Positions 54,836 to 64,000 of a stretch of 64,000 nt of DNA are shown in pieces. A model generated the notes under the pieces. The model saw only the letters and a list, made by a program, of their open reading frames with translations. It ran no database searches and was not told the origin of the DNA. The position numbers were made by a program, and so were the translations under genes. Positions within the stretch are counted from its first letter, which is position 1; each line of letters starts with the position of its first letter. Source of the stretch: Phoma sp. XZ068 (Eukaryota; Ascomycota; Dothideomycetes; Pleosporales; Didymellaceae); contig RBKR01000005.1 of NCBI GenBank assembly GCA_004835665.1, forward strand, positions 1,302,001 through 1,366,000, read 5' to 3'.

Positions 54836-55299
54836 AGCATTCCTTCACCTTAGCTAGCGCGGGTCTAGCTCAACGGTGCCCCACTTCCCCGTCGCTCGAA
54901 CCATCTAACTCGGACTTCGCAACGTCGCTGCATCTTCAACTTCGCTCGCTCAATACTCGCATTGGCACCTTGAGACGACTAACGCGCCCACTGAGTCATT
55001 TCAAGGCGGAGAAGCTGAAGAACGACGGTCACCTGCAAGTCCAAAATGATGAGAAGAAAGGTCTAAATTTAAAGTATGCGGGTATGTAACACTATTTAAG
55101 GGCTGCGGAAGAACACTAACAATCCAATAAAGAGAGCGAATCACATCCGAGGAAGCGGACTCTTGCTGACGAAGCTCGGCATATACATCTACATCGCCCT
55201 TCGTCTGTAACGTTTACAACGTGCCACCTGCACATCGACCAAAACCGGTGTGATTCGGGTCAATGCCAACCACACAACAACAGCAATAGCTATGCTTAA
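54836..55299 (+). ncRNA. Candidate spliced transcript with no clear start codon
   Basis: From about 54880 the plus strand looks like a C/T-rich leader. A strong intron follows at 55082-55132: GTATGT donor, ACTAAC branch site 12 bp before an AAAG acceptor. One frame is open from 54836 through the splice to a TAA at 55297-55299, about 140 codons, but it has no ATG. Either an upstream exon supplies the start, the RNA is non-coding, or this is a decayed gene. No homology is recognised. It converges with the small minus-strand gene ending at 55336. Confidence 0.3.
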
Positions 55300-55335
55300 A
55301 TGCGGTGCGGCTGCTATCATTAATTTAAGCTTTTC

Positions 55336-56001
55336 TCAGCGGTAACGCCCATATACCGGATCATAATAGCCACCCACAGTACCGTACGCAGCCGCAGGGT
55401 TCTCTACGAATTGTCAGTCGTGGTTCTTGATAATTCCGACCAGAATATCCCAAGATGTTCCTCCGGTAGTACTTGCCACTATATGTTTGGTTTCCATTGC
55501 TGGCCGCTGCTCGAGTCCTGTTATCTCGATTGTCTCTGATCAAGGAAATCAGCATGTCTTTTCTACCAGTTGAAGTAGCGCTACAAACCGGTATCGGAAG
55601 CTGTGCCATAAGTACCACCTTGCGACCCAGTTCTCTTCGTTGACATTGGTTACATAACGGCCCATTCCATAATATGGCCGGGTCTGCGGGCCAGCATTGT
55701 TCACGACAGTCAAGATCTCGTAGTGTTTCGCAGTTTCCGAGATTTCATCCCACTTGTAAGGAGCTCTGACTGAAGGATCTGCTCTGGACTGCTCCGTAAG
55801 GTTGTGCTCGCTTCTACTCAATCTGTCTCTTGCGGCTTGAGCCTCTCCCTAAGTACATCGCTGTCAGTGCTGGAAGTTCGAACTGTGGAAACGAAAACCC
55901 ACAAGAAGCAGCTTATGGACCTGTTCGTTCAAACCGAGTCGAGCGAAGAGGAGCTGTTTATCGGCACTCTGTGCAAGCGGGCTAAGTGCGACGGAGCTCA
56001 T
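55336..56001 (-). CDS. Small multi-exon gene, unknown product
   Basis: I assemble this from four exons: 55921-56001, 55589-55848, 55441-55535 and 55336-55403, about 166 residues. The region before the ATG is C/T-rich on this strand. Intron 1 (72 bp, GTCCAT..CTTAG, CTGAC branch) and intron 2 (53 bp, GTTTGT..ATCAG) keep phase. Intron 3 is 37 bp with CTGAC before CGTAG; a GC-AG intron of 73 bp using GGCAAGT is also phase-compatible. Without intron 3 the frame ends at 55361. The product starts MSSVALSPLAQSADKQLLFA, has a polar middle (WDEISETAKHYEILTVVNN, NEENWVARWYLWHSF) and a Tyr/Gly-rich end (YGTVGGYYDPVYGRYR). No family is recognised; RNA evidence would decide the model. Confidence 0.5.
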
Positions 56002-58790
56002 TGTCACGATTGTCCGGAAGAAAAGTTGAATGAAGAAAAGACAAAACCGAAAGGAGTCGATACAACACTCAGGAGATTCGACTCGAGAGCATGTTGCCCG
56101 AACTCCCAACTTATAGTCAGACTCGGGATCCTCGATGGCTTGAGGAAACGCTACCCTCTGTGTCATGTGACGGCGAGACCTGTTATCATCTTACCACTAC
56201 TGTGGTACGCTAGTTGCAGGCGCCTGCAGGACGCAATGGCGTACGCAGTGGAGGCCCACATTCTGATTCAGCCGGCTTGAGTTGACAATCACGAATTTGG
56301 ATCCACACGCCATCCCGTTGTATCGTCTCGACTCTGCGGGCCGCATAGATCAGCGCATCTCGGTATGCAACAAGCTCGGAGCCTCGGCTAGTGCCGATCT
56401 CTGGGCGTGAAAGGACTGAATCACGATATCGCTCGCGTAAGCTGCCATGCAGCTCTGGCTGACACCCCTGGTATTCAATCATGTTGCAAGGGAGACTCCT
56501 TGTACACCACCTGCAGTTTTCTTCGACCCTGACCGCTGGTCGGTTACAACTACGCATCTCATGTTTGTCGTCCCAATGGAGACGCAGGTTCAGGATAAGG
56601 CCCAATTGGAAAGCAAAACCTGCTTTATTATAATTGATGAACACACCATGTTACCAACAGCCAGGGTTGCGGACATGAGCGCTAGTCACTGCAGAGAGGC
56701 GGCTGATCGCAGATGAGCAGTGCCCCGGTGCGGTCACCTGGAGTTCGGTATTCTTGCCTGCCACTAGCGGGTGTACGACTAGGTAGCTCAGGGACTCGGC
56801 GCTTGTTGCAGGTCTCAGGACCTGTCGGCTAGATGTCTCGAGGCGTTCCCTCATTACCTTTGGCTCCAACCAGACAATTTTCCAGGTCGAACCGCGAGAC
56901 TACAGAAGCATGAGCCTCCCAGATTGAGCCGTCCGCCACTTCAAGTGTACATCAGCCCATAAACTCGCGTGATAATCAGGCCACAGTTTGCGAGAGACGA
57001 TTTACACTCTATCAATGTAAAGGCGTAGTTTTGGAGGCTTGGGGCGGTGGTAACCTACACATCATTTGGGATCATCATTCAGCATATTGGCGAGCATGTC
57101 AGGATCGTTTGCAGGACCAGTACCCGCATTTGTGGATAAGATCGACATCAGACCCAACGTCGTGGAAGGGGATGTGCGAACGCCAGACAGAACGAGGTTG
57201 ATTGTTTCAAAACCTCTCGGCCGCTTCTGCACATGTCAGCTTCCCCATCTGGAAGCTAGTTTCCATACCTGACTCTTCGCACCCCGGACTTTCGCCCTGA
57301 TTGTTCTTTCACCGTGCAGGATGTTGGTCATCACGCACAGGACATACTGCGCTCACCGCTTCTTCTAGAAGCATGCATCGAAGGCCCTGCAGCGTCGCCA
57401 TGTGTACAAACATGCGCTCGGGTCCAGCTGCACCAATACGTCTCCCAGGGAGAGTCTCAGTTTGTAATGAACATGATCGGCGGAGACTGCAATTTTGATG
57501 CAGGCTTGTCCTGGCGTCGATTGGTGATCGAGCACCCGAAGGTTTCGCCCTTGCGCATCACGTTGTGCAGCTCGATAATCCTTGCTCTTGCAGTCCCGGC
57601 CTCCAACACCGTGTTAGACATGCTTTCGACGTCTGAGTCGCTTAACGTGTGGCCAAAAGTCCAGCCAATCAGAATTGATATCCTACGACCACTCGGTTGC
57701 ATTGTTCCAGCTCCACAGGACCAAGCTGTGCTCGTCTCCGGAACAAGTGAGGCAATACACATTGTTGCCTGTACGCCTACCATCTTCCATTCAAGTGTGC
57801 GCCACACTTACGCATTGGATTGTCATGACTCGATGACGGTCCAAGCAGCGAGCAGAAAAAGCAACTACAATACTGCCGCCTACCAAAACGCCAATCCAAT
57901 CTAGGTTACAGCGTTACTTGCATTTACCCGGGCCCATCGTACCAGGGAGCGGCTTCCGGGGGGTATGAGCGAATCTGCAAACCCGTCACGTTCTCTTCGT
58001 ACTGCACTACGTACGGCTGCGGCGCCTACCCTGGTCAAAACTTTTTTCCCACGTGGAAGACCGCCACCCTCACACTTGTACCAGCTGTCGCGGTACAAGC
58101 TATGCCAGCCAATGTGCATGGAAAAATGATATGAAAATCAACCAAAAAAGCCAAAGAGCGTTTTGTGTCACAACACACCGCAAACATTAAGGGCTTTTTA
58201 TAACCATACGAGAAGCTCAATTTGCGTCCCGACTCTTATCGATCTACCACTCTGGTTACCCCATGTGGTTACTCACATGCATCTAGATCTAGCATGGGCA
58301 ACAAAAAGCGAAATTCCAGCTTGACAGGGCGTCACCAAGCCCATGTCCCGACTCGTCCCTCTCACACCACTCAACTGACCTTAGACCCTCACACACCATG
58401 CTTGTTCGTTATTGTTAGCGTCGCCCTATGATGGTACTACGACTAAACAGCAGCAGTATCTTTCGCCGACAGAACCGGCAGAGTTGAGTTCTCGAGACAA
58501 TGATGCCACGTAAAGATGCGATGAAGTGAATAACAGAGCCAGTTCAAGATGTTTTAATACCCCAGGGGTTATGTTCAATCCGAGACGAAATCTGCTGGAA
58601 TTTCCTTGCCCTTACCAGCCAGCAGTAGCTCTTGCCATCAATGAAGAGTCTCAGCGTACGATTATTTCATGTAGGCAGGAACACGCAGCAATCCTGAACA
58701 GGCAAGTTGGTGCTGGAAGATGCTCCTGTTATTCTCATACCGCACTTGCCGTCAGTGATCAAGACCAGTAATTGCTTCTAACCTCCTTCC
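56002..58790. other. Gene-sparse region of about 2.8 kb
   Basis: Contains the leader of the small minus-strand gene, a minus-strand frame at 56210-56644 that is protein-like in its second half, and a weak plus-strand candidate at 57096-57904 (separate entry). Nothing here is firmly supported. Confidence 0.45.
57096..57904 (+). CDS. Weak two-exon candidate, unknown
   Basis: A short ATG-initiated segment from 57096 (MSGSFAGPVPAFVDKIDIRP) could splice from a GTGCGA donor near 57174 to a CCGTGCAG acceptor at 57319, joining in phase to a frame that stays open to 57904. The product would be about 220 residues with no motif I recognise. The opposite strand is also open for much of 57457-57807, so the coding strand is not certain and the whole may be chance. 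Confidence 0.2.
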
Positions 58791-61394
58791 ATGAACACCT
58801 TCTTTAGCAACAGTAAGTCTGAGAATGATTTTCCGATGTATCATGATCGCACCTTTTCTTGCACTCCTTCCAAGCTGGCAACGGAGACCGATATGATGGC
58901 CGCCTCGCAGATCTGCGACTCCAGTCAATTGTCGTATGGCCAACTTCCAGGTCTATCGTTCACAAACAGCATTCCGCTATGTCGAATCGATAGTGAAGAT
59001 GAAGACCACCTACGTGGCATCACTGGCTTCGTAACGAGGCCGTCTGCATCTCGTGATCCTTTCCCATTCTACAGGACGCACTGCGACACAGACGAAACAC
59101 TGCTCGGCGACCAGGACGACTTCCAATCAGATGATGATCGTTACACATGCTATTCAGGAGCTGCAGCAGCCCACGACGCGCTGGGAGATGATGCGCAACT
59201 CCAAGCCAGAGGTCACACCGACGCGTACAAGCTTGCCGTACGTCTCGCAAATCGCTCCAATGGAGTCCCGCTTGCAACAATCATTGAGCAGGGCTCGTAT
59301 TCAACACTGAACTCGCATGGATCGCTGCTTAGCGTGGGCCGCTTCCCATCCATCAAGCCCGCGGAGAACATATCGCCCAACCGTGGTCCAAGGCGGAGAT
59401 CGCGCAGCCTCGACGGAAAGGCTTTGCACGATATTCAAGAAGAAATGGCCCGAGAGCATGATATCCCTATAGTGGCTGTGCCGTGTGCAAGACTGGATGA
59501 AGAGCACGGAGCAGCCGCTCCGGCAAGCGGCACCGCCACACCTTTGACATCACACCGTTTTGAGCTGCAACAATCTCCATCATCTCGTTCTGGCGATGAG
59601 CTGCTCGGCTACGGCAGCCGAAAAGTGAAAGGATTCTTCGGTGGCGTCCTGCAACACGTGCGGGGCGTTTCAAGGGCGCGGTCTCGATCATCTTCGATGA
59701 CGCCGGCGGCTATGATGGAACATGGGGATAGTCCTCCCTCTACTTGCCAGAGCAGCCCGCAGCTTGTTCAGCAAAGCCAGGGACAGGGTATTGGTCACCT
59801 ATCGAAATGCAGTTATGATATCTCAAATCGCGCGCCTTCAGGTGCGGCTATTCCACCAACCCCCATGGATCAGACCAGAAATCGCGCAATCTCCTTTTCA
59901 GGTACCGAGTTTTCAGCTCGCGCGGACACACACGCAGCGGTGTCTTGCTCAGATAGGATCGATTCAAATACTGTTTTCGGTTCTTTGCCTCCTGTGTTGC
60001 CCTCTCGAGCTGTAACGCACTCGCAGAAGCGGTCTTCTTCGACGCCCGTTGTACTCCCAATAACACGCGATGTGGCGCAAGAAGATGGTACAGCTCAAGC
60101 CTCAACGTCCCATCATGACATGTTTGACACTTCAGCTCGATACACGTTCGATGGCGTTCGGCTCTCTCGTGGATGTCCGTCTTCGCTCGCGGAAGCGAGC
60201 AGTGCAAGGGAGGTGTTTACAAGCCAGAATGCTAGCTTTTGTAGCACCATGTCAACATCATACTCTGGGACGGTTCTGGGTGTCGACCTTGACTTGCAAC
60301 ATGACTTCAGACTCCCGTGTCGTCGTGCGCAGTCGCCCCCAACACCAGTGTGGTTTACGCCACAGATGGCAGAACTTGAACGGCAAGCATCCATTTCAGA
60401 ATCTCCTGATTCTGTAAGGACAACCCTACCAACTCAGGCCGCGTATCGTTCCATCACGTCCTCTGCGCTGACGTCTCTACTACCCATAGCAGCAGCATCT
60501 GGGATTGTACGACCGAATTACAGTACGCCGAAAATATCTTTCTACTCGCCCTCTGGCAATCTCATCCAGCCTGAAAGCAGTTCACCTCAAGGTACTAGTC
60601 CATCACAGTATGCACGATCGCCAACGATCATCACATCTCACTACAACAGGCAGAACGCAACTACAGCATTACCCTTCGGGCGCTCGTGCATCCGGCCACC
60701 CCTTGTGCCGATGGCCACTCCTCCCACCTCGAAGGTCCCACTTCCATCGCATCTGCGGCACCATTACAACTACCATAAGCCCGAGATGTCCCAAATCAGC
60801 ACGCATGAGTCATATATCACTCCGAAAGGATCAGTCAAGGGCTGTGACGGTGTCGTGCGCGAGAACAGCCTTATCCCACGAAGCGGTGTTCTTTACCCGC
60901 ATGGGAAAGACAGGCTCCACCGCTCCACTAAGCTTATTATTCAAGATTTGAAGGCCGAGGCAAAGCTCTACAAGACACGCTTCCTTGGATTGGCAGCAGC
61001 TCAATCTTTCGCTCCTTCTATGCCCAAGAGTAGGACTTTACAGAGGCGACATGTTCACAACTACAATACCTACCCTAGGAAGTCTCACGCAGGTAAAGTT
61101 GGGCCTCGAAAACATGGTTTCAAAGAGGATATGTTTGGTTCCTTCGCTGCTCACGCTTTGCGGGTCTGCTTTTGCCAACCGTACGACGGTGCAGGAAAAC
61201 CGACACACGCCACTGCCGCAGGTGCATGCATGGCAGGTGAACCATTTGCAGCTAAGGGCAAGTCGAACGTGGATATTTTTGCGAAACATGGTGAGTGTTC
61301 ATTGCCGAATGCCAGGGTCGTTGCCAGTGGGAGGCGTAGTGAGGTGGAGACAGGAAGAGGGCGACGAGGAGGAACTGCGCGGCGAACAGTGTGA
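58791..61394 (+). CDS. Large unknown protein, mostly disordered
   Basis: A frame of 867 residues rich in Ser, Pro, Thr, Arg and His, with no recognised domain. Notable segments are an acidic patch (DSEDEDHL), SR-like stretches (RGPRRRSRSLD, GVSRARSRSSS) that could be phosphorylation targets, and a basic helical part near residues 700-730 (LHRSTKLIIQDLKAEAKLYKTRFLG). The pattern resembles fungal cytoplasmic or signalling scaffolds, but no function is claimed. A GTGAGT at 61291 and an acceptor at 61327 would splice out 37 bp and switch to a charged, coding-like frame ending at 61560; the last 34 residues given here may therefore be wrong. Confidence 0.65.
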   Translation: MNTFFSNSKSENDFPMYHDRTFSCTPSKLATETDMMAASQICDSSQLSYGQLPGLSFTNSIPLCRIDSEDEDHLRGITGFVTRPSASRDPFPFYRTHCDTDETLLGDQDDFQSDDDRYTCYSGAAAAHDALGDDAQLQARGHTDAYKLAVRLANRSNGVPLATIIEQGSYSTLNSHGSLLSVGRFPSIKPAENISPNRGPRRRSRSLDGKALHDIQEEMAREHDIPIVAVPCARLDEEHGAAAPASGTATPLTSHRFELQQSPSSRSGDELLGYGSRKVKGFFGGVLQHVRGVSRARSRSSSMTPAAMMEHGDSPPSTCQSSPQLVQQSQGQGIGHLSKCSYDISNRAPSGAAIPPTPMDQTRNRAISFSGTEFSARADTHAAVSCSDRIDSNTVFGSLPPVLPSRAVTHSQKRSSSTPVVLPITRDVAQEDGTAQASTSHHDMFDTSARYTFDGVRLSRGCPSSLAEASSAREVFTSQNASFCSTMSTSYSGTVLGVDLDLQHDFRLPCRRAQSPPTPVWFTPQMAELERQASISESPDSVRTTLPTQAAYRSITSSALTSLLPIAAASGIVRPNYSTPKISFYSPSGNLIQPESSSPQGTSPSQYARSPTIITSHYNRQNATTALPFGRSCIRPPLVPMATPPTSKVPLPSHLRHHYNYHKPEMSQISTHESYITPKGSVKGCDGVVRENSLIPRSGVLYPHGKDRLHRSTKLIIQDLKAEAKLYKTRFLGLAAAQSFAPSMPKSRTLQRRHVHNYNTYPRKSHAGKVGPRKHGFKEDMFGSFAAHALRVCFCQPYDGAGKPTHATAAGACMAGEPFAAKGKSNVDIFAKHGECSLPNARVVASGRRSEVETGRGRRGGTARRTV

Positions 61395-62343
61395 TTCGGT
61401 GATTGCCGAACACCGGGATGATGAAGAGGAAAAGGGATTGAGGTCCCCTAACTCGGGATATGCGCCGAGATGTAAGCACAGTGATGGGATTGCGTTCAGG
61501 GCTAGTGGTGTAACCGATCACCATCGCCGATCATCCGCATTTTCAAGACAGCAGTGGTGAAGTGCGAAGTTGGCACTCGAATTGGATACTTGGTCAGTAT
61601 TGCACACGCCGGATTCGACGAAAGCACGTGCTGATTATTGCCAGGATATGTTTAAATTCTGGATAAATCCTTGGCATGATAGTTCAGTATGCAGTCAGAC
61701 CCATATCAGTACACGAATCCAACATTGTTTTTCCTTCCAACATTTGTTTGGCGTATCAACGCGAGCAGAATGGCAAGTAGAATCAAAGGCTACACGTGAT
61801 CGGCGAACATAGACATTGCTCCCTACAAGCCCGGAATAAACGTGTCATCGAAAGGCCGTGTAACATCTGAATATCTGTGCAAGTACTGCAGCAACATGCT
61901 TACGCCAAGCCCGTATCTCACTCCTCCATCTCGATCGCGCCTCACTCCTAGCTACAGGATCGGATCCACCAATTCGGAACCGATGCTGAGACCCACCCCT
62001 ACATCCTGCGCCTCGTGCACGAATCGTGACGGGGGTGTGAAGGCTTTTGCCGGTGCTATGTCGGCCGCATCTGCGCTTCACAGATCTAATCGAGGCAGAG
62101 AATTGAGTGGGCGACTGCATATGGTAAACGAAAGGATTCCAATGCTGGGATGAGAACACGTATCCTCCGTTTCGAGGTTCTCTTCCCGTGGCAGGGCGTC
62201 GGCGCAAGCTGTATACGACAAAAAGTGCGACGAAGGTCCGCGTTTGCAGGCAGATCCGTGTCTCGGGCAGGGTTTGACTGCGTGAAGGATTTTTTTTTTC
62301 TTCCATTGAGATCTGCCTGGTGACCCCGACCTGTCCATGCATG
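61395..62343. other. Convergent spacer
   Basis: The first 165 bp may be coding in another frame (see the gene at 58791). The rest is the 3' flank of the DUF1992 gene, with a T run near 62289-62299. No other gene is seen. Confidence 0.5.
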
Positions 62344-64000
62344 TCATGCCCACGGGTCCTTGGCCTTGGGCGCAAACAAATCGCTCCAGAACTGCTTGAA
62401 GCCGTACTGCTTCGTTGTGCGCTCGTCGCGTATCCGTATGGGAGAACCGCCGAGTGTACCCATGAGGCCTCGGTCGCTCAATTGCTGTCCGAAGCTGTCT
62501 GAGGCTTTTTTCACGGGTTTGCGCGCTCGCTCGAGGATTTCCTCGGCTAGTAGAGGGGCGACGTCAGAGAAGCAGGCTTTTAGCTCGCGCTCGAGGTTGT
62601 AGTATGGTTTTCGGGCGAGTTCGGGGGCTTGTAGGTTGTAGGAGCGCGCTTTGGAGTTGAGGTCTGCGATGGCGACGGTTAGGTAGGGTGTCTCGTTGCG
62701 GAGCCAGAGGGGGTCGCGGAAGACGGTTACTGGGGTGGGTGGTCCGGTGGGTGTTGTGGTGCCTGAGGCAGGGTGGGATGGAGCGGCTGCGGATTCAACA
62801 GAGGCACTGGGGGCGGTGAGTGGGATCTCGATGATCTGCGTTGTTGTTTCGGGAGGGGCGGGTTCTGTGCCGGAGTCGAGAGGTGTCTTCTCTGCGGTGA
62901 TTTCGGATACGAGCGTGTTGCCTGAGGGGTCTGCAGAGGAGCGCTTGAGTTCGCCAGATAGTGAGATCTGCGACATTTGTCCGTCTTTGTCGACAGCCGT
63001 CAGAGTCTCTTTCTTAATCCTGGATGGGTTGACAATTTCCTCTGCTCTGGCGAAGGCCTGAGCCCGGCGCACCTGGTCTTGCAAAGAGCCACCCGCACTC
63101 GCAATCATCCGCGCAGCATGCCGCTTCCAGTCCGCTCGCAGCCCGCTCCTAAACTTTGAAGCAGCACTCGTGAGCTCCTGCTGTTTCTCAATCCACGGCG
63201 GCACGATTTCTTGCTTCTGGATGATCTTATTCATAAAGTACTCTGTCGTATCGATGAATGGGCTGCTGGCGTTGTGGTCCCGCTCGACGTTCTTGCCTTT
63301 GCCGCGTGGAATGTTCTTGAACTGCCCCCGTGCAATTGCGTCTTCGATGCGCTTGTTCGCCAACGATGCGAGACCTTGGATATCACCTGGCACAATGGCA
63401 CGTGCGCCTGGTTCGAATCGCTCTTTCAGCGCCTGGAGGCGTTGTTGGCGCTCATTGTCTTCAAGCTCGGCGTCGGATTGCACGGAGGCATACATGTTTG
63501 TGCGGTCGCGGGCATTGGCCAGGCGAAGTCCTTGGCCTCCTTTACTGCGTTTGCGGCCTGTGTCGATGGATTGTGGCATTTGGACTGCAGGTCCCGTTGC
63601 AGATCGCCTGGTTATTCGCATCGGCTTGTGGGCATCATTGAGCATGCGGAGTGAAGCATCGTGGATGCTCTCTGTGCCAGTCCATGCCTCCGTGGTCGCA
63701 AGGTCGCGTGTGTGGCGGGATGCGGAGACAGGGAGATTTACTTCGGGAGACTGGAGGGATGCTGCGGCTATGCGTTGCTCGAGCTGAGCTTTGAGTTCTG
63801 CGCTGAAGCCGGCTTCTTCTACAGCCTTGCGTGCGCCATGTCCGCCACTTTCGAGGGCTTCCTCGCTCATTGCGCGCATGCGCCGGGTGAATGCTCCTTC
63901 ATGTTCCTCGTCCTTCACCTCTGCCGGCGGCTCTTCCTTATGCTCTTGCTTGGCGCTGTCATCTTCTCGTTGTGCTGCCGCGTCCGCGAACTGCCTCCTG
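62344..64000 (-). CDS. DUF1992 / DNAJC28 conserved-domain protein (5' end outside the window)
   Basis: The frame is open from the stop at 62344 to the right edge, giving the C-terminal 551 residues; no start codon is assigned because the 5' end lies beyond 64000. The conserved DUF1992 block is visible in LASLANKRIEDAIARGQFKNIPRGKGK followed by TTEYFMNKIIQKQEIVPPWIEKQQEL, as in DNAJC28 and bacterial homologs (the E-x-x-I-x-x-A-x-x-x-G-x-F/L-x-x-L/I-P-G-x-G-K pattern). There is no J domain in the visible part. Helical segments lie on both sides, with a Ser/Thr/Pro-rich linker before the C-terminal helix. Fungal relatives are often predicted mitochondrial, which cannot be checked here. Confidence 0.85.
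   Translation of the reverse strand, partial: RRQFADAAAQREDDSAKQEHKEEPPAEVKDEEHEGAFTRRMRAMSEEALESGGHGARKAVEEAGFSAELKAQLEQRIAAASLQSPEVNLPVSASRHTRDLATTEAWTGTESIHDASLRMLNDAHKPMRITRRSATGPAVQMPQSIDTGRKRSKGGQGLRLANARDRTNMYASVQSDAELEDNERQQRLQALKERFEPGARAIVPGDIQGLASLANKRIEDAIARGQFKNIPRGKGKNVERDHNASSPFIDTTEYFMNKIIQKQEIVPPWIEKQQELTSAASKFRSGLRADWKRHAARMIASAGGSLQDQVRRAQAFARAEEIVNPSRIKKETLTAVDKDGQMSQISLSGELKRSSADPSGNTLVSEITAEKTPLDSGTEPAPPETTTQIIEIPLTAPSASVESAAAPSHPASGTTTPTGPPTPVTVFRDPLWLRNETPYLTVAIADLNSKARSYNLQAPELARKPYYNLERELKACFSDVAPLLAEEILERARKPVKKASDSFGQQLSDRGLMGTLGGSPIRIRDERTTKQYGFKQFWSDLFAPKAKDPWA

Overview
The window looks like chromosomal DNA of a filamentous ascomycete (Pezizomycotina, probably Dothideomycetes). 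Genes are closely packed, most carry one to four introns of about 44-60 bp with GT..AG ends and CTAAC/CTGAC-type branch sites, leaders are pyrimidine-rich, and the content is eukaryotic housekeeping mixed with fungal extracellular-enzyme genes. There is no bacterial operon structure and no CRISPR array. The class is inferred from style and gene content, not from a search. All exon joins were made by eye from splice signals, reading phase and family motifs.

Left part (1-16.7 kb): a Zn2Cys6 regulator directly followed by a tannase/feruloyl esterase; an initiator tRNA-Met; a small unknown gene; a complex I assembly factor (NDUFAF2 type) divergent from a calponin-homology protein; a 1.8 kb gene-free stretch with a decayed coding relic; an unknown protein ending in three tandem repeats; Vps60/CHMP5 (ESCRT-III); a SIT4-associated SAPS protein; and a small acidic ORF.

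Middle (17-35.2 kb): a large dynamin-like GTPase resembling SLIP-GC; the mitochondrial calcium uniporter; a cytochrome P450 with a perfect 17-bp inverted repeat in its promoter; a convergent PL3 pectate lyase; nearly 4 kb with no convincing gene; the purine permease AzgA, whose first intron appears to be GC-AG; the riboflavin enzyme RIB3; and dynactin p27.

Right part (35-64 kb): poly(A)-binding protein with an A-rich leader; a 1332-residue proline-rich/coiled-coil protein; fructose-1,6-bisphosphatase; 2-oxoglutarate dehydrogenase E1, divergent from TFIIH subunit Tfb1; a candidate spliced transcript without a clear ORF; a small four-exon gene that single-frame ORF calling would miss; a large disordered unknown protein; and a DUF1992 (DNAJC28-type) protein that runs off the right edge.

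The genes do not form one pathway. Local groups that may work together are the regulator plus tannase, and the P450 plus pectate lyase as accessory genes. Fbp1, Kgd1, the uniporter and the complex I factor are core carbon and mitochondrial functions that happen to lie in the window. I found no clear undescribed multi-gene system; the most novel items are the three-repeat protein, the SLIP-GC-like GTPase, the P450 promoter palindrome, the hidden small gene and the possible spliced non-coding transcript.
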